This document shows positions 42,702-52,072 of a stretch of 64,000 nt of DNA, piece after piece (position 1 is the first letter of the stretch; every line of letters begins with the position of its first letter). Both the position numbers and the translations under genes were made by a program. This stretch comes from Maribacter polysaccharolyticus. Lineage in GTDB: Bacteria; Bacteroidota; Bacteroidia; Flavobacteriales; Flavobacteriaceae. Location of the stretch: assembly GCF_028882255.1 (NCBI RefSeq), contig NZ_JARBUY010000004.1, forward strand, positions 384,328-448,327. The letters are read 5' to 3'. Below the pieces are notes generated by a model. The model saw only the letters and a program-made list of their open reading frames with translations, was not told where the DNA came from and did no database searches.

Positions 42702-44144
42702 CTATTCTTCCGAATCGTCTTTAAACGCTTCTTTTTTGTTCGACCCATCTTCTTCTGCCAAGGCCCCATCAACAACATCTTTTCCTTTTAAATACTCTGG
42801 CAATTGCATTCCCGCCATGTTGAACATTTCTTGAAGTGGCGGTACCGATTTATACATTCCGGAGATGAAATTGGCTGTAGAACCTTTACCATCCGCTGTC
42901 TTAGCCCCTGAATCCCAAACCGTGACTTTATCAATCTTAATGTTCTTGATTGCCTCTGCCTGGGTTTTAACGAGCTCAGGAAGTTTATCGGCCACCAATA
43001 ACAGCACAGCATCTTTAGGATTATCTCCAGCGGCTTTTACGATCCTATCAAGACCTTCGGCTTGTTTGGTCAAAATCTCATATAAACCTTTTGCTTCTGC
43101 TTCTGCCTTGGCAAAGATCGCATCGGCTTCACCCCGTGCTTTACGACGAATCATTTCAGCTTCGGCTTCGGCATCGATCTCTACTTTTTTCTTGTCTATT
43201 TCCGCAGGCACCACAATATCCGCCATTTGGGAACTACGCTCCCTTTCCGCCCTGGCGATTTCCGCATCCTTTTCAGCAGCATACGATTCTTCCAATGCTT
43301 TCGCGGCCTGTACTTTTTCCGCTGCGATTGCCGTACGTTCGGCCTCGGCCTCTCGCTGTCTTCTTAGGGAGTCGGAATTCGCGACATTGATCTTAGCAAT
43401 GTTTTCCCCTTCTACCGCTTTGGCATTCGCAGCGGCCACTTGGGTTCGCTCATCCTGTACGGCATTGGCCTCACCAATGGAACCGTCCCTATTCTTCTCA
43501 GCTACCGATTTACGGGCAGCGTTAATGGCATGGGCAGCGGCTTCCTTACCCAATGCTTCAATATAACCCGATTCGTCAACGATATCGGTGATATTCACGT
43601 TGATCAATTTTAGCCCCACTTTCTTTAATTCCGATTCCACGCTCTGTGAAATGTTCGTCAGGAACTTATCCCTATCGGAGTTGATTTCCTCAATATCCAT
43701 TGATGCGACCACCAAACGCAATTGCCCAAAAATTATCTCTTTCGCGAGATCCTGTACTTCTTGCATTCCCAACCCCAATAAACGTTCTGCGGCATTTTGC
43801 ATGATGCCCGGTTCGGTTGAAATACCAATGGTAAATCGAGAAGGAACATTTACACGGATATTCTGTTTACTCAAGGCATTGACCAAATCAACCTCTATCG
43901 AAATCGGTGTCAGATCCAAAAACTCATAATCCTGTATTACCGGCCAAATAAATGCGGCACCACCATGAATACATCTAGCGGAATTACCTGTGCCCACTTT
44001 ACCATAAACCACAAGAATACGGTCAGACGGACAACGCTTATACCTTCGTATAAAAGAAATGATGATGATGAAAAAGAAAAGAATTGCAAAGCCAATGGCC
44101 AGCAATGAGGCGCCAGCGCCCAGTTGTAATGGTAATAAGAACAT
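42702..44144 (-). CDS. Flotillin family protein
   Basis: The 480-residue membrane protein has one N-terminal helix (AIGFAILFFFIIIISFI), an SPFH/PHB domain (about residues 35-210, with CIHGGAAFIWPVIQDYEFLD and AAERLLGLGMQEVQDLAKEI), then a long Ala/Glu-rich coiled coil (EAEAERTAIAAEKVQAAKAL and EAEAEMIRRKARGEADAIFA). Flotillins scaffold membrane microdomains. The NfeD-like gene ends 5 bases upstream, the usual flotillin-NfeD pairing. Confidence 0.94.
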   Translation of the reverse strand: MFLLPLQLGAGASLLAIGFAILFFFIIIISFIRRYKRCPSDRILVVYGKVGTGNSARCIHGGAAFIWPVIQDYEFLDLTPISIEVDLVNALSKQNIRVNVPSRFTIGISTEPGIMQNAAERLLGLGMQEVQDLAKEIIFGQLRLVVASMDIEEINSDRDKFLTNISQSVESELKKVGLKLINVNITDIVDESGYIEALGKEAAAHAINAARKSVAEKNRDGSIGEANAVQDERTQVAAANAKAVEGENIAKINVANSDSLRRQREAEAERTAIAAEKVQAAKALEESYAAEKDAEIARAERERSSQMADIVVPAEIDKKKVEIDAEAEAEMIRRKARGEADAIFAKAEAEAKGLYEILTKQAEGLDRIVKAAGDNPKDAVLLLVADKLPELVKTQAEAIKNIKIDKVTVWDSGAKTADGKGSTANFISGMYKSVPPLQEMFNMAGMQLPEYLKGKDVVDGALAEEDGSNKKEAFKDDSEE

Positions 44145-44149
44145 TTTGG

Positions 44150-44728
44150 TTATTTATTTAAGAGTTGAACAATCAATATTCCGTTTTCGGTGACTTCCTT
44201 TACCTTGACGACATCACCTTGGTGCAAGTCTTTTTCTTCCTCTGTAAGTGCATCGAGTTCCCTAAGGGTACCCTGTACGCTGATACTTACCTTACCTATT
44301 TTCGATCTATTGGCCCCAATGGTCAAATAGACCTCCCCGATTTGACCAAGGGCATTTTTCATTTTTAGGGTGCCACTGCTCTGCAATTTGCTCAGGTAGT
44401 AAAATAACGAGGCCATGGCCAACATCATCAATAAACCACAAATTACCGATATGATAACGGTCAGGGATTTTGAATAACCACTCTCCAAACAAGAGATCCC
44501 TACCCATCCGAAAATAGTGAAAAACCCCATTAAATTTTTGAAGGATAGAAACTGAAAACTTATACCTGTATCCCCCTCAATTTCAACATCAACATCACCA
44601 CTCATATCATCAACGTCGCCCCCTAAAAAAGTAACGATGATCAAAATCAATAAAATAATCGATGATAGGATAGCGACGATCCAATAGATTTTTTCAAACG
44701 AAGTCAATGCGGTAAACCATTGTTCCAT
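44150..44728 (-). CDS. NfeD-like membrane protein
   Basis: The 192-residue protein has about three membrane helices (YWIVAILSSIILLILIIVTF, LMGFFTIFGWVGISCLESGY and SLTVIISVICGLLMMLAMAS). The C-terminal OB-type domain runs from about 120, with NALGQIGEVYLTIGANRSKI and LHQGDVVKVKEVTENGILIV. This fits the NfeD family, membrane partners of flotillins. ATG 44728 (MEQWFTALTSFEK) is preferred over an upstream ATG at 44785. It is first gene of the pair with flotillin. Confidence 0.88.
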   Translation of the reverse strand: MEQWFTALTSFEKIYWIVAILSSIILLILIIVTFLGGDVDDMSGDVDVEIEGDTGISFQFLSFKNLMGFFTIFGWVGISCLESGYSKSLTVIISVICGLLMMLAMASLFYYLSKLQSSGTLKMKNALGQIGEVYLTIGANRSKIGKVSISVQGTLRELDALTEEEKDLHQGDVVKVKEVTENGILIVQLLNK

Positions 44729-44976
44729 AATCTTAATTTTAGGTTGGTATAAGAAAGATACTGAATTTGATAAGAATAATCCCACTCATTAAACGGAAAG
44801 TATAATCGACACTGCATTTCCCCTATAACTAACGACATTCACCATTACTTTTTAATTTTTTTAAGATCTTTTATCATCGATGTAAAATGGTGTATCTATA
44901 AAATTCATTGTGCCATAAAATATGAAGGGCAATTTGCAGACTCAACCTACCCGAGACTCCGAAAGTATGGCCACTT

Positions 44977-45170
44977 TCATTTATTCATAGCCAGTAACGG
45001 TAATTTGTTGTGGAATATTTTATCGATTGTCATTTTACCCGATGCATCCCCTCGATCGGTTCCCGGAGCATTCATGAAAACAACATCAACAACATTGGGA
45101 TCCGTAGCACATAATGCCTATATAGTCCCAACTAACCGCTACGTCTGGATTTTCCATTTCATCTGAACAA
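44977..45170 (-). pseudogene. Frameshifted gene remnant, unknown family
   Basis: On the minus strand the upper part (to about 45170) reads EMENPDVAVSWDYIGIMC. A one-frame shift near 45110 continues as ATDPNVVDVVFMNAPGTDRG, then DASGKMTIDKIFHNKLPLLA and MNK with a stop at 44977. The two pieces join smoothly across the shift, so this is the tail of a broken gene. The family was not recognised. The remaining part of the gap 44729-45259 shows nothing else. Confidence 0.45.
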
Positions 45171-45259
45171 AAAATAATTCAAATTTATTTCGGTCCTTAT
45201 GAAAATCATTTGGTATTATATCTATCTTGCAAAAATGTGGAATAATCGTATACGACTTG

Positions 45260-46750
45260 ATGCTTAAAACAGTAATAGCTACACTAACACCTAATTATTC
45301 ACAATTAAAAGGTAGAAGTGTATTTTTAATCCTTTCCGTATTATCCTTTGTATTACGCTTTCCTTTCTTTTTTAGGGATTATATAGACCGGGATGAAAGC
45401 ACCTTTATTCTTATGGGCCAATCTTGGGTAGACGGTCATTTGCCCTATACCGAACTTTGGGATTTAAAACCACCTATCACTTTCCTGGTTTTCGCAGCCG
45501 TCATTTATGTTTTCGGAAAAAGCTTTATCGCCATACGGATCTTTGGGACCCTATTGGTGGTCTCGACCGCATTCTTTACCTACAAGATCGGTGAAAAATC
45601 GCACTCGAAAAAAATCGGTCTATGGGCCGCCTTGGGCACTGTTATGCTTTTATCGTTGTTCGGAAGCCTTCAAGGCGTCATGTCCGAGCATATTTGTATG
45701 GCCTTTTTTATGCCGGGACTCTATGTGTTGCTACAGCATAAGAAACCGCTTGGTTATCTTTCCGCCGGCTTGCTTATGGGCCTTGCCGTAATGAGTAAAA
45801 TGAATATCGCCTATGCCATTTTGTTTTTGGGCGTCTTTATCCTTTATGACCATTTCAGCAATCGAAACCGGACCAACGGAATACTTTACGCCTTTATCTA
45901 CGGTATAGGCATCGTTTTGGTCATAGCATTGACATACCTCCCTTATTATCTGCAAGGTGAGCACGGGTTGTGGGTTTCATCGGTATTCAAGGCACCCATA
46001 GCCTATATAGGGGCGCGTAGATATTCGTTTCTAAAATTGGCTCCCGTATATGTGATCTTGGCCGGCTTTTTTGTTTTTGCTTGGAAAAAGAAACTACTCA
46101 ACTTGAAAGAAACGAACATACAATACCTTCTTGTTGCCATTGTAGGGGTACTGTTCGCTTTTTATAAAGGAGGACGGATCAACGGGCATTATTTGATCCA
46201 ACTTCACCCCATGCTATTGCTATTGGTGGTGATGGCATTCCATAACATAAAATTTTTCAAAAAGATCGAATGGAAACCGTATTACCTTTTCATCCTCTTA
46301 TTGATTCCAATGGAATCCTATCTGGAATATGCCAATATCGTAAAGAATAAAATTGAAAGGGGAACTTTCTTTAATGGGGAAGGCATATCGGTACCCAAAT
46401 ACATTAAAGAAAACGGTTTGGATACAAAAAACATCCTATTTCTAGGATACCATATCGGGTATTGGTCCTTGGACGTAAAACCACCTACAAAAGCGGCTAC
46501 CCATCCCAGCAATATCTGTCGTGATGAACTCTTCCCTTTTCACAATAACCCAAGGGCCACTTCGATGGAGGAGCTACGTTACCTTATGGAAACGCTTCAG
46601 CCAAAAACCGTTGTCATACGTAAGAACAAGCGTGTCTTTGACAAAAAGGAAATACAACAAAATGAATATATCGATGCTTTTTTAGCAAAGCATTACCAAG
46701 TACACGCCACCGTGGAAAATGCGGAAATCTTGCAACGGTCAGAGCGCTAA
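45260..46750 (+). CDS. Membrane glycosyltransferase, GT39/ArnT-like
   Basis: The 496-residue protein has about ten membrane helices and the GT-C catalytic loop after the first: FFFRDYIDRDESTFILMGQS, then WVDGHLPYTELWDLKPPITF, with the acidic R-D-E pair. This places it with protein O-mannosyltransferase/ArnT-like enzymes that use polyprenyl-linked sugars and act on the periplasmic side. The soluble C-terminal part contains NILFLGYHIGYWSLDVKPPT. ATG 45260 is preferred over a TTG at 45227. The last 12 bases overlap the convergent bioD. Acceptor unknown. Confidence 0.85.
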   Translation: MLKTVIATLTPNYSQLKGRSVFLILSVLSFVLRFPFFFRDYIDRDESTFILMGQSWVDGHLPYTELWDLKPPITFLVFAAVIYVFGKSFIAIRIFGTLLVVSTAFFTYKIGEKSHSKKIGLWAALGTVMLLSLFGSLQGVMSEHICMAFFMPGLYVLLQHKKPLGYLSAGLLMGLAVMSKMNIAYAILFLGVFILYDHFSNRNRTNGILYAFIYGIGIVLVIALTYLPYYLQGEHGLWVSSVFKAPIAYIGARRYSFLKLAPVYVILAGFFVFAWKKKLLNLKETNIQYLLVAIVGVLFAFYKGGRINGHYLIQLHPMLLLLVVMAFHNIKFFKKIEWKPYYLFILLLIPMESYLEYANIVKNKIERGTFFNGEGISVPKYIKENGLDTKNILFLGYHIGYWSLDVKPPTKAATHPSNICRDELFPFHNNPRATSMEELRYLMETLQPKTVVIRKNKRVFDKKEIQQNEYIDAFLAKHYQVHATVENAEILQRSER

Positions 46751-47356
46751 CAAGGCCGAACGGAACCGGTCGGCATATTCTTTAACTGCGGTTTTATCAA
46801 ATGATTTTTCCTCACTGATCCTGCCTATTGCTTTAACCCCTGTTTTTTTAAGTATGATACTTTCGGTAGTTGGGTTTTCATCCCCATTGAAGATCAAAGA
46901 AACATCATATCCTTTTCGCAGAAGCCAATTCACGGTCAATAACGTATGGTTGATACTTCCCTTATAATGGCGCGAGACCACGATCACCTTATAATTGGGC
47001 ATGATCATATCCAAAACGGTATCGGTGTCGTTCAGGGGTACCAGAATTCCGCCAGCACCTTCAATCACCAGATGGTTTTCGGTCTTAGGCTCAAAAATTT
47101 TATTCACATCTATGGTCACGCTATCGATTTCCGCTGCGGCATGGGGACTCATAGAGGTTTGGAGTTCAAAATCACTGGGATGTATTTTCGATTTCGTATT
47201 GGAGATCAATTGGGAAACCTTATGGCGATCGGTATTATCCAATTCCCCCGCCTGTACGGGTTTCCAGTAATCGGCCTCCAAGGCCTCAGCTATTATGGCC
47301 GAAGCTATGGTTTTACCCACTTCGGTCGAAATTCCAGTCACAAAAATTCTATGCAT
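46739..47356 (-). CDS. bioD: Dethiobiotin synthase
   Basis: The 205-residue ATP-dependent enzyme closes the ureido ring of biotin. The P-loop is FVTGISTEVGKTIASAIIAE, with YWKPVQAGELDNTDRHKV, the acidic block HLVIEGAGGILVPLNDTDTV and HYKGSINHTLLTVNWLL. It overlaps the DUF2007 gene by 8 bases. Upstream on the same strand is a dead bioF copy, so an ancestral bioF-x-bioD cluster is being lost here. Whether the pathway is complete elsewhere is unknown. Confidence 0.95.
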   Translation of the reverse strand: MHRIFVTGISTEVGKTIASAIIAEALEADYWKPVQAGELDNTDRHKVSQLISNTKSKIHPSDFELQTSMSPHAAAEIDSVTIDVNKIFEPKTENHLVIEGAGGILVPLNDTDTVLDMIMPNYKVIVVSRHYKGSINHTLLTVNWLLRKGYDVSLIFNGDENPTTESIILKKTGVKAIGRISEEKSFDKTAVKEYADRFRSALLAL

Positions 47357-47741
47357 GTTTATCCGGTTTAGTTATGATTCCACAATTTAGGCATTTGTAT
47401 TTTTTCTCCTCAAAAAAAGGGAATAGTTTATAAAAAATGGTCTTACGCCCATAGTAGGCCTCCGATTTTCGGGCCTTGCAATTGGGACAAACTATAGGGT
47501 TGCCCTGATCGTCAATAGCATAGGCCCTGACCTCATTGTAAATTTCCAGGGCCCTATCCTTGTCCTTCGCATATACCTGTAGTTTTACCCCTCCAATGGC
47601 ATGACTGATCAACGGATCGGAGTTTAAGGTATTCTCATCCTTCAGGAAAACGGGAATACCTTCCGACTCCAGTTTCCCCTTTAGGATCTGAACATCAGCT
47701 GCGAATTCGAATGCAGCCAGGATATAAAATTTTTCTTCCAT
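47349..47741 (-). CDS. DUF2007 protein with zinc ribbon-like tail
   Basis: The 130-residue protein begins with a DUF2007 domain (YILAAFEFAADVQILKGKLE, then GIPVFLKDENTLNSDPLISH and VKLQVYAKDKDRALEIYNEV), a small ferredoxin-like putative signalling fold. The tail has two CxxC pairs (VCPNCKARK near 85 and KCLNCGIITK near 117) that could bind zinc. It lies 3 bases after the bioF remnant and overlaps bioD by 8 bases. Its role in biotin metabolism, if any, is unknown. Confidence 0.82.
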   Translation of the reverse strand: MEEKFYILAAFEFAADVQILKGKLESEGIPVFLKDENTLNSDPLISHAIGGVKLQVYAKDKDRALEIYNEVRAYAIDDQGNPIVCPNCKARKSEAYYGRKTIFYKLFPFFEEKKYKCLNCGIITKPDKHA

Positions 47742-47744
47742 AGG

Positions 47745-48092
47745 CTAAAGATACTTTTTCAAAACAAGTAAATCCTTCTTTATTTCTTCCTTCATGGTAT
47801 TCCCCTGTGAACAAAACCGAAAACGTTCCCTACCTGTAGGAATCATTGGGTAAAGAATGGGTAGTACGTTAAACCCGGTTTCCCCAATATTTTCCATAAT
47901 GGCTTACCCTGCAATTCCTAGATCGACACAATATTGAATCGTTGAGGCACTCGATAAAAAATGCCCTTTAAAATAAGCAATATTATCCTGTAACGCCATA
48001 ACAACATTGATGCTTTTTGGGGTTTGCACAGAAACCTATGCGGTGCTTATGGAAGCTAAGGAATATGGAGGCCAAGCTGTTGGGCCATTTGA
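47745..48092 (-). pseudogene. bioF: bioF (8-amino-7-oxononanoate synthase) C-terminal remnant
   Basis: One continuous minus-strand frame of 116 codons matches the C-terminal third of BioF-type alpha-oxoamine synthases. It reads PTAWPPYSLASISTA (stop at 48036), YFKGHFLSSASTIQYCVDLG (stop at 47904), then AIMENIGETGFNVLPILYPM, IPTGRERFRFC and EEIKKDLLVLKKYL before the natural stop at 47745. The PP-x-S-L-A-S-I and G-x-x-V-x-P-I-x-x-P-x-x-P-x-G-x-E-R-x-R patterns are typical of BioF. Two in-frame stops and loss of the catalytic N-terminal two thirds make it dead. Confidence 0.8.
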
Positions 48093-48157
48093 TCAAGAAA
48101 TTTTTTTAGCATTCTGGGCATGTCCCTAAATTACTACCTTTATCGAAACTTTTTACC

Positions 48158-48694
48158 ATGGTAATTTTCCAAACAGCTACCGAACCGCATGAACTACAGC
48201 AGATCCTTGAATTGCAACAACGTAACTTATTTGCCAATGTTTCAAAAGAAGAACAACTCAAAGAAGGCTTTGTAACCGTTTCCCACACCTTAGATATCTT
48301 AAAACGAATGAATGATGTATGCCCGCACATCATTGCCAAGGATGGGGATAAAGTAGTGGGCTATGCCTTATGCATGCACCCTGGATTTTCCAATGAAATA
48401 GAGGTCTTGAGACCTATGTTCGATATCATCGAGACCAAGGTCCCTAAAATCGGGAACTATATCGCCATGGGGCAGGTATGTGTGGATAAGGACTACCGTA
48501 AAAAAGGCATATTCCGAGGCCTATACCAAACCATGCAAAATACCCTGAAATCCCAATATGAACAGATCATTACCGAGGTAGATGCCAAGAACAAACGTTC
48601 TTTACAGGCCCATTACTCGGTCGGATTCGAACTTTTGAACACCCATATCTCGGGAGGGCAGGAATGGAAAATAATCGGGTTGGGTACGGAGTGA
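48158..48694 (+). CDS. GNAT family N-acetyltransferase
   Basis: The 178-residue protein has the GNAT fold: IFQTATEPHELQQILELQQR at the start, IIAKDGDKVVGYALCMHPGF as strand 4, and the acetyl-CoA loop MGQVCVDKDYRKKGIFRGLY (Q/R-x-x-G-x-G/A-like, here R-K-K-G-I-F). DAKNKRSLQAHYSVGFELLN is the late helix-strand. The acceptor substrate is unknown. It is monocistronic and the last ordinary gene before the repeat-rich region. Confidence 0.9.
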   Translation: MVIFQTATEPHELQQILELQQRNLFANVSKEEQLKEGFVTVSHTLDILKRMNDVCPHIIAKDGDKVVGYALCMHPGFSNEIEVLRPMFDIIETKVPKIGNYIAMGQVCVDKDYRKKGIFRGLYQTMQNTLKSQYEQIITEVDAKNKRSLQAHYSVGFELLNTHISGGQEWKIIGLGTE

Positions 48695-48750
48695 ATACCT
48701 ACTGATCAGGAAAGTTCATGTAGTTAGTGAGTAAAATATGAAACAAATAA

Positions 48751-48910
48751 AACACCCCTACAAAGCAACGGTAACGTTGCTTTTCCAGCGCGCCATCTCG
48801 CCCATAGCTTACGCTATGGCGTCCTCAAAGGGGGACAATAAAATCCCTCTTTGCTTGCACTGAGCGCAGTCGAAGTGAAGGGGGTGCCCGCAGGGCGGGG
48901 GATGTTACAC
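48751..48910 (+). repeat. Interspersed palindromic repeat, copy A
   Basis: It starts AACACCCCT and ends GGGGGATGTT, which are imperfect inverted ends. Internal hairpins are AGCAACG/CGTTGCT and CATAGC/GCTATG. The right half contains cactgagcgcagtcgaagtg, then GGGGGTGCCC-GCA-GGGC-GGGGG. The remaining gap up to 49259 has a small hairpin at 49085-49106 (ATTATCCT/AGGATAAT) and the sites described at 49175. Confidence 0.85.
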
Positions 48911-49174
48911 CGCCAATACGTCTTTCAGGCAGGAATCCCAAAGTCAGGAGACGTTACTGACCAGACCTGAAAGCAAGAAATACATCATGGATGGGACTGG
49001 GGACATTTTAAACCTAAACCGACACCACAATCCCCTCTACATTTTTTCCTATTTTGAATACTTCACACTTTACGTTTTAAAAATATTATCCTAAAAGAAG
49101 GATAATGAACCACTTACAATTAATATTAACAGGATTAATACTATACCATTCAATTTATACAAAGTAGGAAATGG

Positions 49175-49245
49175 AATGTTAAATTTTTTGTGCAATTCAT
49201 CGAATAAATTACAACTAAATGTTAAATTTAACGTATTTTAACATT
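49175..49245. promoter_or_regulatory. Three AATGTTAAA sites upstream of the 818-residue barrel gene
   Basis: AATGTTAAA occurs at 49175-49183 and 49218-49226, and inverted (TTTAACATT) at 49237-49245. The middle copy is part of the perfect palindrome GTTAAATTTAAC (49221-49232). They lie 15-85 bases before the start of the first large gene, so they may bind a regulator of the locus. Confidence 0.35.
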
Positions 49246-49259
49246 CTAAGCGAACACTT

Positions 49260-51716
49260 TTGTCCAAACCATTAACAATTCTATTTCTTATGTCTTGTGC
49301 CCTCGGCTATACCCAGCGTATCGATTTTGACCAATTGGGCAAAGAAAAATGGCTTAGGTATAATGGCGGGGTTGCTGCCAATGCCGTCTTCTATGATGGT
49401 ACGGCCAACAGACAGGACTTGACCTACTACCTAACGGGAAACCTGAATTTCAATATTGCCGGGGTTTACAACATCCCCTTATCGTTCACCTATTCCAACC
49501 AGAATTTCGACTTTCCCAGTCCATTTAAGTTCAACCGGCTAAGCCTTCACCCATCCTATAAATGGGCGACGGCGCATTTGGGTGATGTTAGTATGACTTT
49601 TTCTCCCTATACCCTGAGTGGACATCAATTTACGGGTGCCGGTTTTGAATTGGCACCGGAAGGAAAATTCAATATTAGCGGAATGTATGGTCGTTTTTTG
49701 AAGGCTACCGAATATAATGAGGAAGAACCCCAGGCCATTACCTCCTATAAAAGAATGGGGTATGGACTCAAGGCCAGTTACGATTTTGATTTTGCCAAAT
49801 TCGGTGTTATCCTATTCAAGGCTTCCGACGAAGAGGAATCATTGGAAAACCCCTTTCCCCTTGAATTGGGGCTTTCACCAAAAGACAATGCGGTTCTATC
49901 TTTTGAATCACAATTCAAACTATTCGAAAAAGCCCAATTAAGGATTGAGTATGCCATTTCCGGGGTAACCGAAGATACACGGCTTACCGATGCCAGTGCG
50001 GATAGCGGGTTGCTTGCTTTCTTATTGGATGAGAACATCAGCACCGAATATTACAATGCCCTGAATGTATCTTTCGACTACCCAGCAGGCAATGGTACCC
50101 TTGGTGTTGGCTATGAACGTATTGACCCCGATTACAAGACCCTAGGCGCTTATTATTTCAACAATGACCTTGAGAACATAACGGTTAACGCCAATCAGAC
50201 CTTATTCAACAATGCCCTGAATATCAGCGTAAATGCCGGACTTCAACAAGATAATCTCAACAATGCCAAAACTTCGGACCAACAACGTATCGTAAGTTCG
50301 GTAAACCTTAATTACACCGCTTCGGAACGTTTGGGACTTAATGGTTCCTATTCCAACTTCCAATCGTACACCAATATCCGGGATCAATTTGATTACATTA
50401 ACCAAGTAGGTGAATTTGACAATGTGGATACCCTGAATTATCGTCAAATATCACAAAATGCCAATTTGGGTATCAACTATATCCTTAAAAAGACAGAAAC
50501 CAAACAACACAGCACCAACCTCAACTTGGTTTACCAAAACAGTAACAACCAACAAGAGGGCGAAACCATCGAAGGTGGAAAAACCTCGTTTTACAATGGG
50601 GTTGCCGCCTACACCTTGGGCTATCCCGAGCAGGCATTGAGTATATCGTTGGCCGCAAATGCATCATACAATACGGTTGCCGAGGACAACAATTTAACCC
50701 TTGGGCCTACCTTGGCCATTGGCAAACAGTTTTTCGACAAACAGCTGCGCACCAATTTATCCAGCTCATATAACACTTCCTACGCCAATGGGGAGCAACA
50801 GAACAATGTGTATAATTTTAGATTGGGGGGTAATTATCTATGGTTACAAAAACACAATTTCAGTCTAAACTTTTTGGCGTTATTCCGAAATTCCACATTG
50901 AATACCGGTAGGGACCTTACCATAACTTTCGGATACAGTTATGCCTTCGACAATTTTAAACTGAACATAAGAAAAGGCTACCGATCTTCCAACGAGCGTG
51001 ACCCTAGGAACCGCATGGGCACCTTGAGTTTCAGATACCGCAATGTATCCTATAGCGGAACCATTCCTGAACTGAACGAACAGTTGACGAATGTATTCCA
51101 AAGCTCCCAATTCGCTGCCATTCCGCCATTCAAAAAAGATGACCTCGCCCTTCTTTTGTCCATCACCAAAGAGCAGAAGAAAGAAGCGGAATATAAGGAA
51201 AATGCCTTGGTCTTTTTAAAGGAACTCTACGCCTATGAAGATTTTTTAAGCACCTATAACAACGCACTTTTCAGTGTCATCAAAAGGGTGAAATACGATA
51301 TGCGAAAAATAGACATGATACTCGAGAACAGCTTTGTGCAAACCAAAGTAAATGTAGACAAGCATATTTTAAAGACCGATCCCGACAAGAAAGATGTTAG
51401 TGAGGCAGAACGGACCACCTATAAAGAGCTCGTTGCCGAACAGGAAGAACGACTGCAGAAGCTCGTAGGACACCGTTGGATGGAACAACGGTTCAGGAAT
51501 TTCAATACCCTTGAAGCTATTGAAAACCCCAGTGGGTATTTAAAACCATTTGTGGAACAAACCAATGCGGAAGCTTTCAAAAAGTATGAGGCGAATGGGG
51601 ATTTGGATGCGTTGGAATACTATCTGGAAACGGAAATCATTGACTTCTATTACCTAAAATCACTGGGAATCGTGAACCCTGATAATTTCCAACTGAAGTA
51701 TATCAACAAGAACTAA
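49260..51716 (+). CDS. Large outer-membrane beta-barrel protein (first gene of giant exported-protein locus)
   Basis: The 818-residue protein starts from a TTG ([20 protein letters not shown], a signal peptide). Residues 25-640 are alternating amphipathic strands typical of a large barrel, such as [40 protein letters not shown] and [18 protein letters not shown]. The last 170 residues are instead charged and helical ([20 protein letters not shown] and [20 protein letters not shown]) and probably lie in the periplasm. No TonB plug is seen. It is the natural candidate for an outer-membrane channel or anchor for the giant proteins encoded downstream. Not assigned to a named family. Confidence 0.75.
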   Translation: MSKPLTILFLMSCALGYTQRIDFDQLGKEKWLRYNGGVAANAVFYDGTANRQDLTYYLTGNLNFNIAGVYNIPLSFTYSNQNFDFPSPFKFNRLSLHPSYKWATAHLGDVSMTFSPYTLSGHQFTGAGFELAPEGKFNISGMYGRFLKATEYNEEEPQAITSYKRMGYGLKASYDFDFAKFGVILFKASDEEESLENPFPLELGLSPKDNAVLSFESQFKLFEKAQLRIEYAISGVTEDTRLTDASADSGLLAFLLDENISTEYYNALNVSFDYPAGNGTLGVGYERIDPDYKTLGAYYFNNDLENITVNANQTLFNNALNISVNAGLQQDNLNNAKTSDQQRIVSSVNLNYTASERLGLNGSYSNFQSYTNIRDQFDYINQVGEFDNVDTLNYRQISQNANLGINYILKKTETKQHSTNLNLVYQNSNNQQEGETIEGGKTSFYNGVAAYTLGYPEQALSISLAANASYNTVAEDNNLTLGPTLAIGKQFFDKQLRTNLSSSYNTSYANGEQQNNVYNFRLGGNYLWLQKHNFSLNFLALFRNSTLNTGRDLTITFGYSYAFDNFKLNIRKGYRSSNERDPRNRMGTLSFRYRNVSYSGTIPELNEQLTNVFQSSQFAAIPPFKKDDLALLLSITKEQKKEAEYKENALVFLKELYAYEDFLSTYNNALFSVIKRVKYDMRKIDMILENSFVQTKVNVDKHILKTDPDKKDVSEAERTTYKELVAEQEERLQKLVGHRWMEQRFRNFNTLEAIENPSGYLKPFVEQTNAEAFKKYEANGDLDALEYYLETEIIDFYYLKSLGIVNPDNFQLKYINKN

Positions 51717-51718
51717 AA

Positions 51719-51795
51719 CAGTGGACAGTAGACAGTAGGCAGTGGACAGTAGGCAGTAGACAGTGGGCAGTGGGCAGTGGACAGTGGACAGTGGA
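51719..51795 (+). repeat. Tandem array of 11 heptamers (CAGTRGR)
   Basis: Eleven head-to-tail 7-base units of the form CAGT(G/A)G(A/G) run without a gap, starting 3 bases after the stop of the barrel gene. Unit variants alternate (CAGTGGA, CAGTAGA, CAGTAGG, CAGTGGG). This is a short tandem repeat, possibly variable in number between strains. Confidence 0.95.
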
Positions 51796-51835
51796 CAAAA
51801 AATAAAATGTATAAATGATAAAAAGTTATTAAGAA

Positions 51836-51975
51836 AACACTCTTAAAGTCCTCTCAAGGGGACAATTTTCTCCGACTTCGGCCAGCTCAGTGCAGTGCTT
51901 TGAAGAGGAAGATGTCAAATCTAAGGAACCTGATAATTCCCCCTTTGAAGGGGGTGCCCGCAGGGCGGGGGATGT
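51836..51975 (+). repeat. Interspersed palindromic repeat, copy B
   Basis: The left end is AACACTCTTAAAGTCCTCTC with AAGGGGACAA, and the right end is the hairpin CCCCCTTTGAAGGGGG, then TGCCCGCAGGGC and GGGGGATGT. The middle differs from the other copies. It lacks the nested cactgagcgcag insert found in copies A, D and F. Confidence 0.85.
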
Positions 51976-52035
51976 ATTCCTCCCTCGAGGTGGCTAGTAA
52001 GAAGGTGTTAATGTAAAATGGGAAAAAATTGAATT

Positions 52036-52066
52036 ACACCCCTATTATCCCCTATAGGGGATAATT
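52036..52066 (+). repeat. Interspersed repeat left end, copy C
   Basis: ACACCCCT is followed by AATTATCCCCTATAGGGGATAATT-like palindromic sequence (arms ATTATCCCC and GGGGATAAT). Only the left half is present, and it ends 6 bases before the DUF559 gene. The palindrome is kept although its bases differ from those of copy D, as expected if structure is selected. Confidence 0.75.
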
Positions 52067-52072
52067 AAAATA

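Noticed and set aside
42865-43566. A 233-codon plus-strand frame inside flotillin
   Set aside because: It is an antisense shadow created by the Ala/Glu-rich coiled-coil codons; its Ser/Ala-only composition is artificial.
51719-51795. Heptamer array considered as a CRISPR array
   Set aside because: Units are 7 bases with no spacers, and there are no cas genes; it is a simple tandem repeat.
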